DNA from: Candidatus Aerophobota bacterium
GTDB taxonomy: Bacteria > Aerophobota > Aerophobia > Aerophobales > B3-G15
Direction of reading: 5' to 3'
Assembly: GCA_030615365.1 (NCBI GenBank)
Contig: JAUWZM010000022.1
Coordinates: forward strand, 1 to 34,954
DNA: 34,954 nt
Shown here: one piece after another, positions 23,017 to 31,227 of the stretch
How the letters are laid out: every line of letters begins with the position of its first letter
Position numbering within the stretch: the stretch's first letter is position 1
Position numbers and translations under genes: made by a program
Notes under the pieces: generated by a model
Told to the model about the DNA's origin: nothing
The model's database searches: none
What the model saw: the letters and a program-made list of their open reading frames with translations, nothing else

Positions 23017-23773
23017 AAAATTATTAAAAGATGTAAAGTCAGGTACTCTGGAGGTAGAGGAGGCCCTGGAAAAGCTCAAGGGCTTTCCTTATCATGATCT
23101 TGGTTTCGCCAAGATTGACACTCAGCGGAATTTGCGAAAGGGGTTTCCCGAGGTGATCCTCTGTGAGGGGAAAGATATTCAGCAAATTGTCCAGATAGCC
23201 AAAAAAATGCACGAAAACAACCAAAAAATTATGGCTACCCGAGCAAACTTCAAGGTTTATCAGGCCATCAAAAAGGTCATACCCCAGGCCACCTATTACC
23301 GAAAAGCAAGGATAGTGGCGGTGGGAGAAAAAAGTGAAAAAGATGATACTCACATCATCCTGGTCGTTACCGGCGGCACAGCTGATATCTCTGTAGCAGA
23401 GGAGGCAAAGGTTACGGCAGAGCTAATGGGAAACGGTGTGGAGTGTCTTTATGATGTAGGTGTAGCCGGACTTCATCGTTTGATGGACAACCAGCAGGAA
23501 CTTTTTGCTGCCAATGTCCTTATCGTGGTAGCTGGAATGGAGGGTGCCCTTCCCAGTGTGGTAGGGGGTCTGGTAGAAAAACCAGTAATAGCTGTGCCTA
23601 CCAGTGTAGGATATGGAGCAAATTTTCAAGGTTTAAGCGCCCTTTTAGCCATGCTTAACAGCTGTGCTAATGGAATAGGGGTAGTAAACATCGATAATGG
23701 GTTTGGTGCGGGATATTTGGCTAGCTTAATCAATCAGATGAACAGGAGAAAAGATGAGAATTGCCTACTTTGA
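22997..23773 (+). CDS. larB: LarB: nicotinate adenine dinucleotide carboxylase/hydrolase
   Basis: 258 residues. The C-terminal half is a PurE-like (AIR carboxylase) domain: VTGGTADISVAEEA, YDVGVAGLHR, VVAGMEGALPSVVGGLV and PTSVGYGANFQG. LarB carboxylates NaAD and cleaves it, giving P2CMN, the first step of nickel-pincer-nucleotide synthesis. The gene overlaps larE by 20 bases and larC by 20, so the three are translationally linked. Confidence 0.9.
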   Translation: MEKRWIKKLLKDVKSGTLEVEEALEKLKGFPYHDLGFAKIDTQRNLRKGFPEVILCEGKDIQQIVQIAKKMHENNQKIMATRANFKVYQAIKKVIPQATYYRKARIVAVGEKSEKDDTHIILVVTGGTADISVAEEAKVTAELMGNGVECLYDVGVAGLHRLMDNQQELFAANVLIVVAGMEGALPSVVGGLVEKPVIAVPTSVGYGANFQGLSALLAMLNSCANGIGVVNIDNGFGAGYLASLINQMNRRKDENCLL

Positions 23774-24929
23774 CTGCTTTTCAGGTATAAGTGGTGATAT
23801 GATCCTGGGTTCCTTAATTGACCTTGGCTTGATGGTTGAGGAATTGAAGGAAGATCTGGCAAAACTAAATCTTTCTGGTTATGAAATTAAAGTGAATAAG
23901 GTGGAAAAAAAGGGGATTTGGGGAACTAAATTCAATGTCAATATTTATGGCCAAAGCAAGAAGAGGAATTTAGATGATATTCTTCACATCTTGGAAAACA
24001 GCTGTTTAGAGAAGATGATTAAGGAAAAGAGTAAGAAAGTATTCTTAAAACTGGCCCAAGCAGAGTCCAGGATACATAATAAAAGTGTAGATGAAATTCA
24101 TTTTCATGAGGTAGGAGCGACGGATGCTGTCATCGATATAGTAGGAGCAATGATTGGGATAAGGAAATTAAAGATAGAGAAGGTCTATTCCTCCAGCCTT
24201 CACTTAGGCACAGGCTTTGTTGAATGCGCTCATGGTAATTTGCCTGTTCCCGCTCCCGCTACTTTGGAACTTTTGAAGCGTGTTCCCATCTACTCTACAG
24301 GAATAAGGGATGAGTTGGTCACCCCGACCGGAGCAGCTGTTCTAACAAGTATCTGCCAGGACTTCGGAGAAATGCCTTCCATGAAACCAAGAAAAATTGG
24401 CTATGGGTCCGGAGCAAAAAATCTCTCCATACTCAACATGCTCAGGGTCATCATAGGTGATACTGAGCCTATCTATGAAGAGGATAGAGTTTTAATGCTG
24501 GAGACAAATATAGATAATATGAATCCAGAATTTTACGGATACATCATGGACCGCCTTCTGCAAAAAGGAGCTAAGGATGTCTTTCTTACTCCGGTCCATA
24601 TGAAAAAAAACCGGCCAGGAATTTTGCTTAGCACCATCTCTTCCCTTGATAAAAGCAATGAGCTTCTGGAAACCATATTCAAAGAGACAACCACTCTGGG
24701 AGTGAGAATGACCGAGATAAAGAGAAAGAAGATGAAAAGGGAGGTTAAAACCATAAATACTTCTTGGGGAAAGCTAAGGGTTAAGTTGGAGATAATGGAC
24801 GGAAAGGTGAGAGGAGTAACCCCTGAGTATGAGGATTGCAGGAAGGTGGCCAACGACTACGATCTTTCCCTTAAAGAGGTCTACGAGGAGGCCAAAAGAG
24901 AAGCCAGCTTAATTTTTCTAAATTCTTAA
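23754..24929 (+). CDS. larC: LarC: nickel insertase (cyclometallase) for the pincer cofactor
   Basis: 391 residues in one uninterrupted frame. Some lactobacilli split larC into larC1 and larC2 joined by programmed frameshifting; that is not so here. Motifs: YFDCFSGISGDMILG at the N-terminus, HFHEVGATDAVIDIVGA, HGNLPVPAPATLELL, TPTGAAVL and the C-terminal METNIDNMNPE region (here LETNIDNMNPEFYGYI). LarC inserts nickel into P2TMN in a CTP-dependent step. No larA is seen in the window, so the enzyme using the cofactor must be encoded elsewhere. Confidence 0.9.
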   Translation: MRIAYFDCFSGISGDMILGSLIDLGLMVEELKEDLAKLNLSGYEIKVNKVEKKGIWGTKFNVNIYGQSKKRNLDDILHILENSCLEKMIKEKSKKVFLKLAQAESRIHNKSVDEIHFHEVGATDAVIDIVGAMIGIRKLKIEKVYSSSLHLGTGFVECAHGNLPVPAPATLELLKRVPIYSTGIRDELVTPTGAAVLTSICQDFGEMPSMKPRKIGYGSGAKNLSILNMLRVIIGDTEPIYEEDRVLMLETNIDNMNPEFYGYIMDRLLQKGAKDVFLTPVHMKKNRPGILLSTISSLDKSNELLETIFKETTTLGVRMTEIKRKKMKREVKTINTSWGKLRVKLEIMDGKVRGVTPEYEDCRKVANDYDLSLKEVYEEAKREASLIFLNS

Positions 24930-24954
24930 CTCAACTTCCCGAAGGGAAATTGAG
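24930..24954 (+). terminator. Hairpin after larC
   Basis: CTCAACTTCCC, a GAA loop, then GGGAAATTGAG: an 11 bp stem with one mismatch starting right after the larC stop. There is no run of T after it, so it may be a weak terminator or a processing hairpin. Confidence 0.45.
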
Positions 24955-24976
24955 CATCATCTCCAAGAGCACCATA

Positions 24977-25183
24977 TCATCTTGTTTGAATGACCAAAGA
25001 TGTACCGAGAACACCGAATACATGTGCTGCCTCCGAGATCATGGGAGCACCATATACAAAAGTATAGCCAACAGAAAAGTCACCGAGGTCGCCTACAAAT
25101 ACATCTTCCGAGACGTTGTTTGGTGATCCAATTTCTAAGGTATTGTTGAAATACTCACGATATTGCTCATATTCTGACTTCAA
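24977..25183 (-). pseudogene. 3' fragment of an unrecognised minus-strand gene
   Basis: An open frame of about 68 codons that ends in TGA and contains GSPNNVSEDVFVGDLGDFS and GAPMISEAAHVFGVLGTS. It has no proper start: the frame runs into the border of repeat copy B at 25184. The composition looks protein-like, so it is probably the tail of a gene cut off at the junction. In a circular precursor it would lie beyond the nikO-linked fragment at 17918-18070, on the same strand. I cannot name the protein. Confidence 0.4.
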
Positions 25184-25184
25184 A

Positions 25185-25351
25185 GCATACTTTATCTTTA
25201 CATTTTATCCTGGATTATCCTTAGGGAAAAAACACAGGCCAGGGTTTTTGTTCTGGGAATTCAACCAGGACAATTTTACTGGGGAAGTGATTTGAGTCCT
25301 GAGGTGAGAGAGGGGATGAAAAAAGTTGGTGGATTCAATTTATCCTATCAT
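25185..25351 (+). pseudogene. Truncated hycI 3' remnant
   Basis: Corresponds to the last third of the intact hycI at 17331. An inserted C in GATTATCCTTAGGG shifts the frame and the TAG stop is altered, so it cannot encode a protease. It abuts hypF just as the intact hycI abuts the hypF remnant at 17791. Confidence 0.85.
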
Positions 25352-25484
25352 CCTAATGAAAAAAAAAGAGGGTATTACCCGATTTCATATTCAGGTAAAA
25401 GGCATAGTTCAGGGAGTAGGCTTTCGCCCCTTTATATATAATTTAGCCCGAAACTTCTCATTATCAGGTTATGTTCTTAATAAT
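25185..25484 (+). repeat. Long direct repeat, copy B (hycI 3' end plus hypF 5' end)
   Basis: About 300 bp matching 17624-17917 in the same orientation. In this copy the hypF part is intact and continues into the full gene, whereas the hycI part is headless. Differences from copy A are scattered substitutions and small indels, so the duplication is not recent or came from a diverged donor. Confidence 0.85.
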
Positions 25485-27665
25485 ACAAGAGGAGTTGATA
25501 TAGAAGTTGAGGGGAAAAAAGAGAATTTAAAGCTATTTTTGAGGAATATTCACACCAAATCTCCACCCCTTGCTGTAATTGATAAGATGAGCTGGCAAGA
25601 GCTCTTTCCTGTGAAATACACCAGCTTTGAGATTAGATCAAGTCACAAGGAGGGAGATAAATTCCTTCCTATCTCACCTGATATCTCAATCTGTGATGAT
25701 TGTGTAAAAGAATTACTTGATTCCCATGATAGACGTCATGGGTATCCTTTTATCAACTGCACAAACTGTGGTCCTCGCTTTACGATAATCAAGGACATTC
25801 CCTACGATCGTCAGCGCACAACTATGAGTGATTTTAAGATGTGCAAAGACTGCCAGTTAGAATACCATGATCCTTTTAATCGAAGATTTCACGCCCAGCC
25901 AAATTCCTGCTGGAAATGCGGTCCCCAGGTAAGGATACTTGATAAAAATGGCATTTTAGTTACATGCAAGGACCCTATTCACTTTGCTACCCATCTTATA
26001 AAAGAGGGAAAGATACTTGCAGTGAAAGGAATAGGAGGATACCACCTTGCCTGCGATGCGACAAAAAGTGAGGTAGTTACTCGACTAAGAGAAGGGAAAA
26101 ATCGTATAGATAAACCCTTTGCTCTGATGATGCTGAGTGTCCAGCAGATAAAAAGATTCTGCAAGGTAACGTATGAGGAGGAGCGCCTTCTTCTATCCCC
26201 TCGCAGGCCAATTGTTCTTCTTGAACGAAAGGGGAGTTCTCTTCCAGAGAATATTGCCCCAAAAAATAAATATCTTGGCGTAATGCTTCCCTATACTCCT
26301 CTTCACTATCTTCTTTTAAACGAAGTGAAAATTCCTCTTATTATGACAAGCGGAAACATAAGTGAGGAGCCCATTGCCTACAAGGATGAGGATGCTCTTA
26401 ATAGATTGGGCAAAATAGCCGATGTCTTTCTTGTTCATAACAGGAAGATTCAAGTGAGAGTGGATGATTCCGTAAGCAGGGTAGTGAAGAAAAAGCCGAT
26501 GATCATTCGTAGAAGTCGTGGTTATGCCCCTCAGCCTATAAAGGTGGGGATTAACGCCAAAAAATGTGTATTAGCTGTAGGAGGACATTCGAAGAACACT
26601 TTTTGTTTTTTAAAGGGAAATGATGGTATTATCTCCCATCATATTGGTGATCTGGAAAATTTAGAGGCACTGTCAGCTTTTGAGGAAGGGGTAGAGCATT
26701 ATAAAAAAATTTTTTATTGTCAACCTCAAGTTATAGCCTGCGATATGCATCCTAATTATGCCTCAACTAATTTTGCCCGAGAATATTCGAAGAAAAATTC
26801 TCTGCCATTAATCCCGGTTCAGCATCACCATGCTCATATAGTAAGCCTCATAGCTGAGAGAGGTTTAGATTTAAATAAAAAGTTTATAGGGGTAGCATTC
26901 GATGGAAGTGGTTTTGGTAGCGATGGCAATATCTGGGGAGGTGAGTTTTTAATTGTGAGCCAGGCTGAATTCAAACGGGCAGCTCATTTTAGATATGTTC
27001 ATCTTCCAGGAGGAGAGGCGGCAATTAAGGAGCCATGGAGAATGGCTCTTTCGTATATTTACGAGGTCTATGGAGATAATTGCATTCCCATTACTTGCCA
27101 GATCTTGAAAAATTGGGTAAGATCTGAAAAGATTCATCTTGTGAAAAAATTAATTAAAAAGGGTATAAATTCTCCTCTTACCTCCTCAGTTGGTAGATTG
27201 TTTGATGCAGTAGCTACTATTCTCGGGGTAAGAGAAAGGATAAATCATGAAGGGCAGGCTGCTATTGAGCTTGAGATGCTATCTTTGAGAAAAAAGGATA
27301 GTGTGTATCCTTTTGAAATTACCGAGCAGGGGGATGGGTTTGTTGTTGATGCCAGACCCCTCATAGAAGCTATCCTGGTGGAAAATAAAAGAAAAGTTGA
27401 ACCTCAAGTTATCGCTACCAGGTTCCACTGGAGTGTGAGCAGTATTATTTTAGATGTTTGTAAGATTTTACGGAAGCGCTGGGGTTTAAATCAGGTAGCC
27501 TTATCCGGTGGGGTATTCCAGAATACTCTACTGGTAAGACAGGTGGTATATCTTTTAACCTCATCTAACTTTGAGGTTTTTTTGCCTAAACTCCTTCCTC
27601 CGAATGACGGGGGAATTTCCTTAGGTCAGGCTGTTATTGCCCATTATCAAATCAAGGGGAAATAA
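25356..27665 (+). CDS. hypF: Hydrogenase maturation carbamoyltransferase HypF
   Basis: 769 residues, full length. Order of domains: acylphosphatase ([17 protein letters not shown], about 10-95); double zinc finger (CDDCVKELL, NCTNCGPRF, CKDCQLEYHDP, CWKCGP, about 110-190); YrdC-like (GKILAVKGIGGYHLACDA, about 205-370); and Kae1-like carbamoyltransferase (QHHHAHIVSL, VAFDGSGFGSDGNIWGGEF). HypF makes the thiocarboxamide on HypE from carbamoyl phosphate, the source of the cyanide ligands of NiFe hydrogenase. The ATG matches that of the remnant at 17791; a TTG ten codons upstream lies inside the hycI remnant and is unlikely. No strong ribosome site is seen. Confidence 0.92.
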   Translation: MKKKEGITRFHIQVKGIVQGVGFRPFIYNLARNFSLSGYVLNNTRGVDIEVEGKKENLKLFLRNIHTKSPPLAVIDKMSWQELFPVKYTSFEIRSSHKEGDKFLPISPDISICDDCVKELLDSHDRRHGYPFINCTNCGPRFTIIKDIPYDRQRTTMSDFKMCKDCQLEYHDPFNRRFHAQPNSCWKCGPQVRILDKNGILVTCKDPIHFATHLIKEGKILAVKGIGGYHLACDATKSEVVTRLREGKNRIDKPFALMMLSVQQIKRFCKVTYEEERLLLSPRRPIVLLERKGSSLPENIAPKNKYLGVMLPYTPLHYLLLNEVKIPLIMTSGNISEEPIAYKDEDALNRLGKIADVFLVHNRKIQVRVDDSVSRVVKKKPMIIRRSRGYAPQPIKVGINAKKCVLAVGGHSKNTFCFLKGNDGIISHHIGDLENLEALSAFEEGVEHYKKIFYCQPQVIACDMHPNYASTNFAREYSKKNSLPLIPVQHHHAHIVSLIAERGLDLNKKFIGVAFDGSGFGSDGNIWGGEFLIVSQAEFKRAAHFRYVHLPGGEAAIKEPWRMALSYIYEVYGDNCIPITCQILKNWVRSEKIHLVKKLIKKGINSPLTSSVGRLFDAVATILGVRERINHEGQAAIELEMLSLRKKDSVYPFEITEQGDGFVVDARPLIEAILVENKRKVEPQVIATRFHWSVSSIILDVCKILRKRWGLNQVALSGGVFQNTLLVRQVVYLLTSSNFEVFLPKLLPPNDGGISLGQAVIAHYQIKGK

Positions 27666-27668
27666 TCT

Positions 27669-27872
27669 ATGTGTCTTGCAATTCCTGTTAAATTAGTATC
27701 AATTGAGGAGAATATTGGCTGGGTGGAAATAGGAGCTACCAGAAGAAAGGTAAGCCTTATCCTTCTTCCTGATGCAAAGATAGGTGATTATATTCTTATG
27801 CATGCCGGATTTGCTATAAGTAAAGTAGAGGAAGAGGAGGTCAAGAAACTCTTTGATCTTTTAAATCTTTAA
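27669..27872 (+). CDS. hypC: Hydrogenase maturation chaperone HypC
   Basis: 67 residues, beginning MCLAIPVKLVS with the essential Cys2 and ending in the usual acidic helix. HypC works with HypD to assemble the Fe(CN)2CO group and carry it to the large subunit, here presumably MbhL. It starts 3 bases after the hypF stop and is followed by hypD after 13 bases. Confidence 0.92.
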   Translation: MCLAIPVKLVSIEENIGWVEIGATRRKVSLILLPDAKIGDYILMHAGFAISKVEEEEVKKLFDLLNL

Positions 27873-27885
27873 AAAGGGCTTTCTT

Positions 27886-28974
27886 ATGAAATACGTCTCA
27901 GAGTTCAGAGAGCAAAAACTAACAGAAAAAATTGCCTGGAAGATAGCAAAAATTGCCCATACCATAGATCGGGAAATAAAATTAATGCAGGTATGTGGAA
28001 CTCATGGAATGGCTATTCTCCGATACGGAATAAAAGATATCCTTCCTCCAAATATAAAACTTATATCAGGCCCGGGCTGTCCTGTGTGTGTTACCCCTGA
28101 TCAATATATAGATAAGGCAATTGCGTATGTGAGAAAAGGATTTGTAGTAATGAGTTTTGGAGATATGCTCAGGGTGCCTGGTTCAGAATCAACACTTTCC
28201 AGAGAAAAATCAAAAGGTGGAAAGGTAAAAGTAGTGTACTCCACTATGGAGGCTATTGAACTGGCCAAATCCTCGAGTGATACGTTCATTTTTTTAGGAA
28301 TTGGTTTTGAAACAACAGCTCCTACAGTAGCATCTTCAATATCTATAGCTAAGAATGAGAAAATTAACAATTATATGGTTTTGCCAGGGAACAAACTTAT
28401 TCCTCCGGCAATGAGAGCTCTTGTTGAAGACAAGGAGGTAAGAATAGATGGATTTATCTGCCCCGGGCATGTATCTGTTATTACCGGGAATAAGGTATAT
28501 GAGTTTTTAGCTGAGGATTACCATATTCCTTGTGTGGTTACAGGATTTGAGCCGGTGGATATTTTGCTGGGGATAGATCTTTTACTTTTACAGATTCAAA
28601 AGGATGAACCTAAAGTTGAGAATGAATACACAAGAGTTGTGAATCCAGATGGAAATTTAATAGCTAAATCAATTGTGAACAGTGTGTTTGTTCCTGGGCC
28701 GTCTGAGTGGAGAGGGATGGGAATGATTGATAATAGTGGTCTTATGATAAGAAAGGAGTATTCAGATTACGATGCTGAGGTTCGCTATCCAGTTAAAGTT
28801 GCCTCATCAAGAGAAAATAAAGGTTGTCGATGTGGGGATATCCTGCGGGGTTTAATTGAGCCTTCGGATTGCCCACTATTTGGTAGTCCCTGCAGCCCTT
28901 CCAATCCTTTTGGACCTTGTATGGTCTCCATGGAAGGAAGTTGCAATAATTACTATCGTTTCGGGTCAAGATAA
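27886..28974 (+). CDS. hypD: Hydrogenase maturation Fe-S protein HypD
   Basis: 362 residues. Conserved motifs in order: MQVCGTHGMAI, SGPGCPVCVTP, FLGIGFETTAPT, ICPGHVSVI and the C-terminal Cys-rich CRCGDILRGLIEPSDCPLFG (with later GPCMVSMEGSC) that binds the [4Fe-4S] cluster. HypD is the scaffold on which the Fe(CN)2CO unit forms together with HypC and HypE. The spacing to hypE is enlarged by a repeat relic. Confidence 0.93.
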   Translation: MKYVSEFREQKLTEKIAWKIAKIAHTIDREIKLMQVCGTHGMAILRYGIKDILPPNIKLISGPGCPVCVTPDQYIDKAIAYVRKGFVVMSFGDMLRVPGSESTLSREKSKGGKVKVVYSTMEAIELAKSSSDTFIFLGIGFETTAPTVASSISIAKNEKINNYMVLPGNKLIPPAMRALVEDKEVRIDGFICPGHVSVITGNKVYEFLAEDYHIPCVVTGFEPVDILLGIDLLLLQIQKDEPKVENEYTRVVNPDGNLIAKSIVNSVFVPGPSEWRGMGMIDNSGLMIRKEYSDYDAEVRYPVKVASSRENKGCRCGDILRGLIEPSDCPLFGSPCSPSNPFGPCMVSMEGSCNNYYRFGSR

Positions 28975-28992
28975 TGAGCAATAAAAAATTTA

Positions 28993-29026
28993 GTAACAGT
29001 TTAGTTCTTCGTGTCTTGGTGGCTGA
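28993..29026 (-). repeat. Inverted-end repeat, copy 3 (deleted relic)
   Basis: Read on the minus strand it gives GCCACCAAGACACGAAG followed at once by CTAAACTGTTAC. The left end and the right outer flank of copies 1 and 2 are joined and the interior is missing. CTCA also precedes GCCAC in copy 2. It lies between hypD and hypE. Confidence 0.6.
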
Positions 29027-29063
29027 GTAGTAGTAAAATTTGAAGTTAGGAGCAATAAACCAG

Positions 29064-30071
29064 ATGGAAGAGGTAATCAGATTAGCCTATGGAAATGGTG
29101 GAAAATTAACCCATCAACTCATAAGGGATGTTCTTTTTCCTTGTTTTAACAACCAATTTCTTGCCCCCCTGGATGATTCTGCGGTGATTAAGATTGATGA
29201 TGCCAGGATAGCCTTTACAACGGATTCTTATGTTGTGAAACCTCTTTTTTTCCCGGGAGGGAATATAGGTAAATTGGCCGCCTCTGGAACTATCAATGAT
29301 CTTGCAGTAATGGGAGCAAAGCCTGTTTTTATTTCCTGCGCATTAATCATAGAGGAGGGACTGTCCATATCGGATTTAAAGAAGATTATTTTCTCTATGC
29401 AAGATGAGGCGAGAAAAGTAGGGGTTACTATTGTAACCGGAGACACAAAGGTAGTTGAGAGGGGTAGTGCTGATGGTATATTTATCAATACAAGTGGAAT
29501 AGGCATTATATCACCCCAGGTTCATCTGGGAATTGAACATATCAAAGCAGGTGATAAGATAATAGTGAATGGAACAGTTGGAGATCATTCTGTCGCTATT
29601 CTGTCTCAACGGGAGGAACTTGGATTTGACGCATCCCTTGAAAGTGATTGTGCCCCTATTTATGATCTTATCAGTACGCTTAAGGATAGCTGGGGTAGTA
29701 TTAAATTTATGAGGGATCCAACCCGAGGAGGAGTTGCTGGTGTATTAAATGAGGTTACACAGGATCAAAGTTTTGGTATAGAACTGTGTGAAAAGAGTAT
29801 TCCCTTTCGAGAAGAAACACTCATCGTATGTGAACTTTTGGGTCTTGATCCTCTATATCTTGCCAATGAGGGGAAAGTCATTTTATTTGTTGATGCAAAA
29901 AGGGCAGAGGATATCCTTACTATTTTTAAAAATCATCCCCTGGGAAAAGAATCAAACATTATAGGAGAAGTGGTCGCTGAACCAAAGGGAAGGGTTTATC
30001 TTCTTACTACCATAGGGACAAGGAGGATAATTGATACATTAGTAGAGGATCAATTACCTCGAATATGTTAG
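29064..30071 (+). CDS. hypE: Hydrogenase maturation protein HypE
   Basis: 335 residues of the PurM/ThiL-like ATP-binding fold, starting near MEEVIRLAYGNGGKLTHQLI and containing the ATP motifs DDSAVI, GTINDLAVMGA, TGDTKVVERG and MRDPTRGGVA. The C-terminus is PRIC; its terminal cysteine is carbamoylated by HypF and dehydrated to thiocyanate. The ATG at 29064 has AGGAG at 29048-29052 and fits the family start; a TTG at 29040 is less likely. hypA and hypB are not in the window. Confidence 0.92.
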   Translation: MEEVIRLAYGNGGKLTHQLIRDVLFPCFNNQFLAPLDDSAVIKIDDARIAFTTDSYVVKPLFFPGGNIGKLAASGTINDLAVMGAKPVFISCALIIEEGLSISDLKKIIFSMQDEARKVGVTIVTGDTKVVERGSADGIFINTSGIGIISPQVHLGIEHIKAGDKIIVNGTVGDHSVAILSQREELGFDASLESDCAPIYDLISTLKDSWGSIKFMRDPTRGGVAGVLNEVTQDQSFGIELCEKSIPFREETLIVCELLGLDPLYLANEGKVILFVDAKRAEDILTIFKNHPLGKESNIIGEVVAEPKGRVYLLTTIGTRRIIDTLVEDQLPRIC

Positions 30072-30108
30072 AGGGTTATAGTTGCTAATCTTATGGACAA
30101 ATATCCAC

Positions 30109-30402
30109 TCAATTAGCTTGCGGTGAACGGAGACTATAAACTCCCGCCAACCCTAATACCTTCAAGTTTATTGCACCAACTATGTCCGTATTCTCTTCAA
30201 AAGCACACCTGGTGGACTTAAACTTATCAGCATTACGATTTCTCCTGTCAATGTTGCCACAAATCGGGCATCTTTGCGAGGTTTTATAGGGACTTTTGAA
30301 TTCAATGCGGGTCCCCTTTTCCTCACAAATTTGCCTTAAACGATTTATGACCCTGGCATAATGCCAAAAAGACAAGAGCCTAGTTAAAAAAACAATTATC
30401 AT
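30109..30402 (-). pseudogene. TnpB C-terminal remnant (IS200/IS605 type)
   Basis: The frame shows the end of a TnpB: LSFWHYARVINRLRQICEEK, then SPYKTSQRCPICGN and ENTDIVGAINL with the final RuvC aspartate. The second zinc-ribbon CxxC has lost its first cysteine (KSTRCAFE). The N-terminal three quarters are missing and the fragment begins where a DUF3788 gene breaks off. Not functional. Confidence 0.75.
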
Positions 30403-30616
30403 TTGGATACAAAGAAATCAAGGCCTTACCTGATTTCTTAAATCGAAATGCCCAACTATAGTTTTTCCCATAAAAAGCGTATTCACCGTTCGATCTATAG
30501 TGCATCTTTATGAAATCGAGCAGCTTTGTCCATAATATTTTCTTTGTTTCAAGCGCGTTAAAAATTTCATTTTCCGTCGGTTTGTGTGATTTATCAGTAA
30601 ATACACCTTTACTCAT
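30380..30616 (-). pseudogene. DUF3788-family protein, truncated
   Basis: 78 residues: MSKGVFTDKSHKPTENEI, then W(T)KLLDFIKMHY, YAFYGKNYSWAFRFKKSGKALISLYP. This matches the N-terminal half of DUF3788 proteins, usually about 140 residues long, of unknown function. After LYP the reading runs into the TnpB remnant and stops, so the C-terminal half is lost. It follows the DUF3795 gene on the same strand. The start has AGAGCG upstream, not a strong ribosome site. Confidence 0.6.
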
Positions 30617-30641
30617 ATCGCTCTCCCAACTAAACCTGATT

Positions 30642-31046
30642 TTATTTGTTTTTTAAGCTCTCACGTATTTCGATCAAAACATCTCTATTCTTATAGGGTC
30701 GCAGAAAATTATTATAGTCATTTTCCGAGATATTTTTGTGCTTTTTTATTGCTCCTTCTATAATATCCATGTCGTGTTTCAATAAATCACAAATTAAATC
30801 AGCACAATGTCCACAGTTTTCAATGTTTTTTTCTAAAACACACTTTCGAATTGGACACCCTTTTCTTGTATGGTGTCCTTCACACAAGCAACCTACACAC
30901 TCGATTTCTTCAACGGGATACTTATACCCACGACCGTTTGAATGGTATTTGAACCAGCCATTAGCAATTGCATGCTTGTCGAATTTATCAACATTTTTCC
31001 GGTAAGCAGGACACAAATCACACCTATTTCCACATTTTGCTATCAT
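30642..31046 (-). CDS. DUF3795 Cys-rich protein (cassette gene)
   Basis: 134 residues with many cysteines: MIAKCGNRCDLCPAYR at the start, IECVGCLCEGHHTRKGCPIRKC in the middle (cite CVGCLCEG and CPIRKC), and NCGHCADLICD. This is the DUF3795 pattern, probably a metal or Fe-S binding domain of unknown role. AAGGAGG precedes the ATG. It begins about 75 bases after the attC-like site at 31120-31213, as a first gene in a cassette would. Confidence 0.75.
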   Translation of the reverse strand: MIAKCGNRCDLCPAYRKNVDKFDKHAIANGWFKYHSNGRGYKYPVEEIECVGCLCEGHHTRKGCPIRKCVLEKNIENCGHCADLICDLLKHDMDIIEGAIKKHKNISENDYNNFLRPYKNRDVLIEIRESLKNK

Positions 31047-31119
31047 TTTTTCTATAAAATTGCCTCCTTTAACAAATCCATTTTATCTGAATTCTAATAT
31101 TGAGTGGGCATGGTATTTC

Positions 31120-31213
31120 GCCTAACGTTTCGCGGATACCCGAAGTTGTGACCGAAGGGAGCAATTTGGGTGAAGCGACCAACGGAAGCGAAACCGGGTA
31201 GCCGCTGTTGTGC
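31120..31213 (-). repeat. attC-like recombination site 1
   Basis: 94 bp. On the minus strand it runs GCACAAC ... GTTAGGC, the latter a perfect GTTRRRY core site. Inner arms GCGGCTACCCG and CGGATACCCGC-type partner (31132-31142 with 31195-31205) pair with one mismatch. It follows the methyltransferase stop by 14 bases. Confidence 0.7.
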
Positions 31214-31227
31214 GATGGAGCGAGCCA

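Noticed and set aside
23039..23353. Minus-strand frames antisense to larB and larC
   Set aside because: They are shadows of strongly conserved genes on the plus strand, without ribosome sites.
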